Source of the DNA: Halorussus aquaticus
GTDB taxonomy: Archaea; Halobacteriota; Halobacteria; Halobacteriales; Haladaptataceae
DNA: 64,000 bases
Reading direction: 5' to 3'
Assembly (NCBI RefSeq): GCF_024218795.1
Contig: NZ_CP100402.1
Span: 340,377 to 404,376 of the forward strand
In this document: positions 63,639 to 64,000 of the stretch, piece after piece
Position numbering within the stretch: the stretch's first letter is position 1
How the letters are laid out: each line of letters begins with the position of its first letter
The notes under the pieces: generated by a model
Seen by the model: the letters and a program-made list of their open reading frames with translations, nothing else
The model's database searches: none
Told to the model about the DNA's origin: nothing
Program-made: the position numbers and the translations under genes

Positions 63639-63961
63639 GAATCGATTCCCTCGTTCCAAACTCAGAGACAGAGATTTTACGTCGTCCTCAACAATCCGTC
63701 TGTATGCCCTTACTGCAATTCTCCCCTTCTCCGTCTTTTTAGATAGCTCCGCTGTAACTACGCAGTCTTCTCACATCATCACGCTCTCGCTCAACTCGAT
63801 AATCTCCTGCCGCAACTGTCTCGGCTATGGTCCAAGGTCAACGGAGACCGTCACGTTGAGACCGTCAGTATATGCGAGGCGACCGCGTCCAGCCAATCGA
63901 AGACTCCTCGGACGCTATCGACGTCGACGACTACAACTCAGAAGGAAAGCGGATTCACCTC

Positions 63962-63991
63962 GTTCCAGACGCACCCGAGTAGGGTTGAAGC
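63962..63991 (+). repeat. Variant CRISPR repeat at the window edge
   Basis: This 30-bp repeat has the same variant centre (CCCGAGTAGGG) as the mini-array at 59872 and the full GTTGAAGC tail. Only nine bases follow before the window ends, so whether it is solitary or the first repeat of another array cannot be seen. Confidence 0.7.
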
Positions 63992-64000
63992 GGTCTGCGA

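Noticed and set aside
1..64000. tRNA or rRNA genes
   Set aside because: I looked for cloverleaf patterns with GGTTCRAATCC-type arms and for rRNA signatures and saw none that I could support.

Overview
The window is haloarchaeal DNA (class Halobacteria). The predicted proteins are very acidic, most coding DNA is GC-rich, several genes sit about 25-30 bases behind a TATA-like box with almost no leader, and many families are haloarchaeal favourites: a DUF5817-type zinc domain, phiH-type repressors, PadR-like winged helices, DUF2249 proteins, Tat lipoproteins and a type I-B CRISPR-Cas locus. I cannot name the genus. A ParA-type ATPase next to iteron-like repeats, an Orc1/Cdc6 remnant and many accessory genes suggest a megaplasmid or a plasmid-derived accessory region.

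Layout. Bases 1-2.3 kb hold a HAD hydrolase and a CoA-disulfide-reductase-like flavoenzyme. Bases 2.4-4.5 kb hold a candidate partition locus: 182-bp tandem repeats rich in a TTACAG motif, a ParA ATPase and a small acidic partner. Bases 4.8-9.7 kb form a nitric-oxide/sulfur-type cluster with DUF2249 proteins, a TusA-like protein, a CopD-like membrane protein and the iron-sulfur repair protein RIC. Bases 9.8-21.5 kb are accessory: an orc1/cdc6 remnant, a winged-helix/zinc-protein regulatory cassette with two micro-genes, a tandem GIY-YIG protein, a Nudix hydrolase, a dead VapC and a Tat lipoprotein. Bases 21.7-26.9 kb encode one 1718-residue protein with two P-loops and four 52-residue repeats.

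Bases 27.6-48.2 kb are a type I-B CRISPR-Cas locus. It has three arrays of about 53, 40 and 65 repeats, an effector operon cas6-cas8b-cas7-cas5-cas3 on the minus strand between arrays 1 and 2, and an adaptation operon cas4-cas1-cas2 on the plus strand between arrays 2 and 3. cas3 carries two single-base frameshifts. Repeat variants GACGC and GATGC are distributed in opposite order in arrays 1 and 3, which could be explained by inversion of the whole cas block through recombination between the two opposed arrays.

Bases 48.2-53.4 kb carry a second, inverted copy of the regulatory cassette followed by two large winged-helix proteins. Bases 53.6-55.5 kb are an AT-rich, foreign-looking module of a broken soluble gene and a membrane protein. 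Bases 55.5-59.9 kb hold three copies of a winged-helix gene segment, a Tat lipoprotein, a DUF1989 protein, a YqcI/YcgG-type protein and a two-repeat mini-CRISPR with a different repeat. Bases 60.2-63.7 kb hold a CDC48-like ATPase, a DUF6414-like partner and an AbrB/PIN pair. The last 40 bases contain another variant CRISPR repeat.

A recurring theme is disruption by a single base in short homopolymers (cas3 twice, the AAA ATPase, its partner, the PIN toxin and the AT-rich gene). This is either real decay of defence genes or an assembly-quality problem, and it should be settled before calling any of these genes dead.
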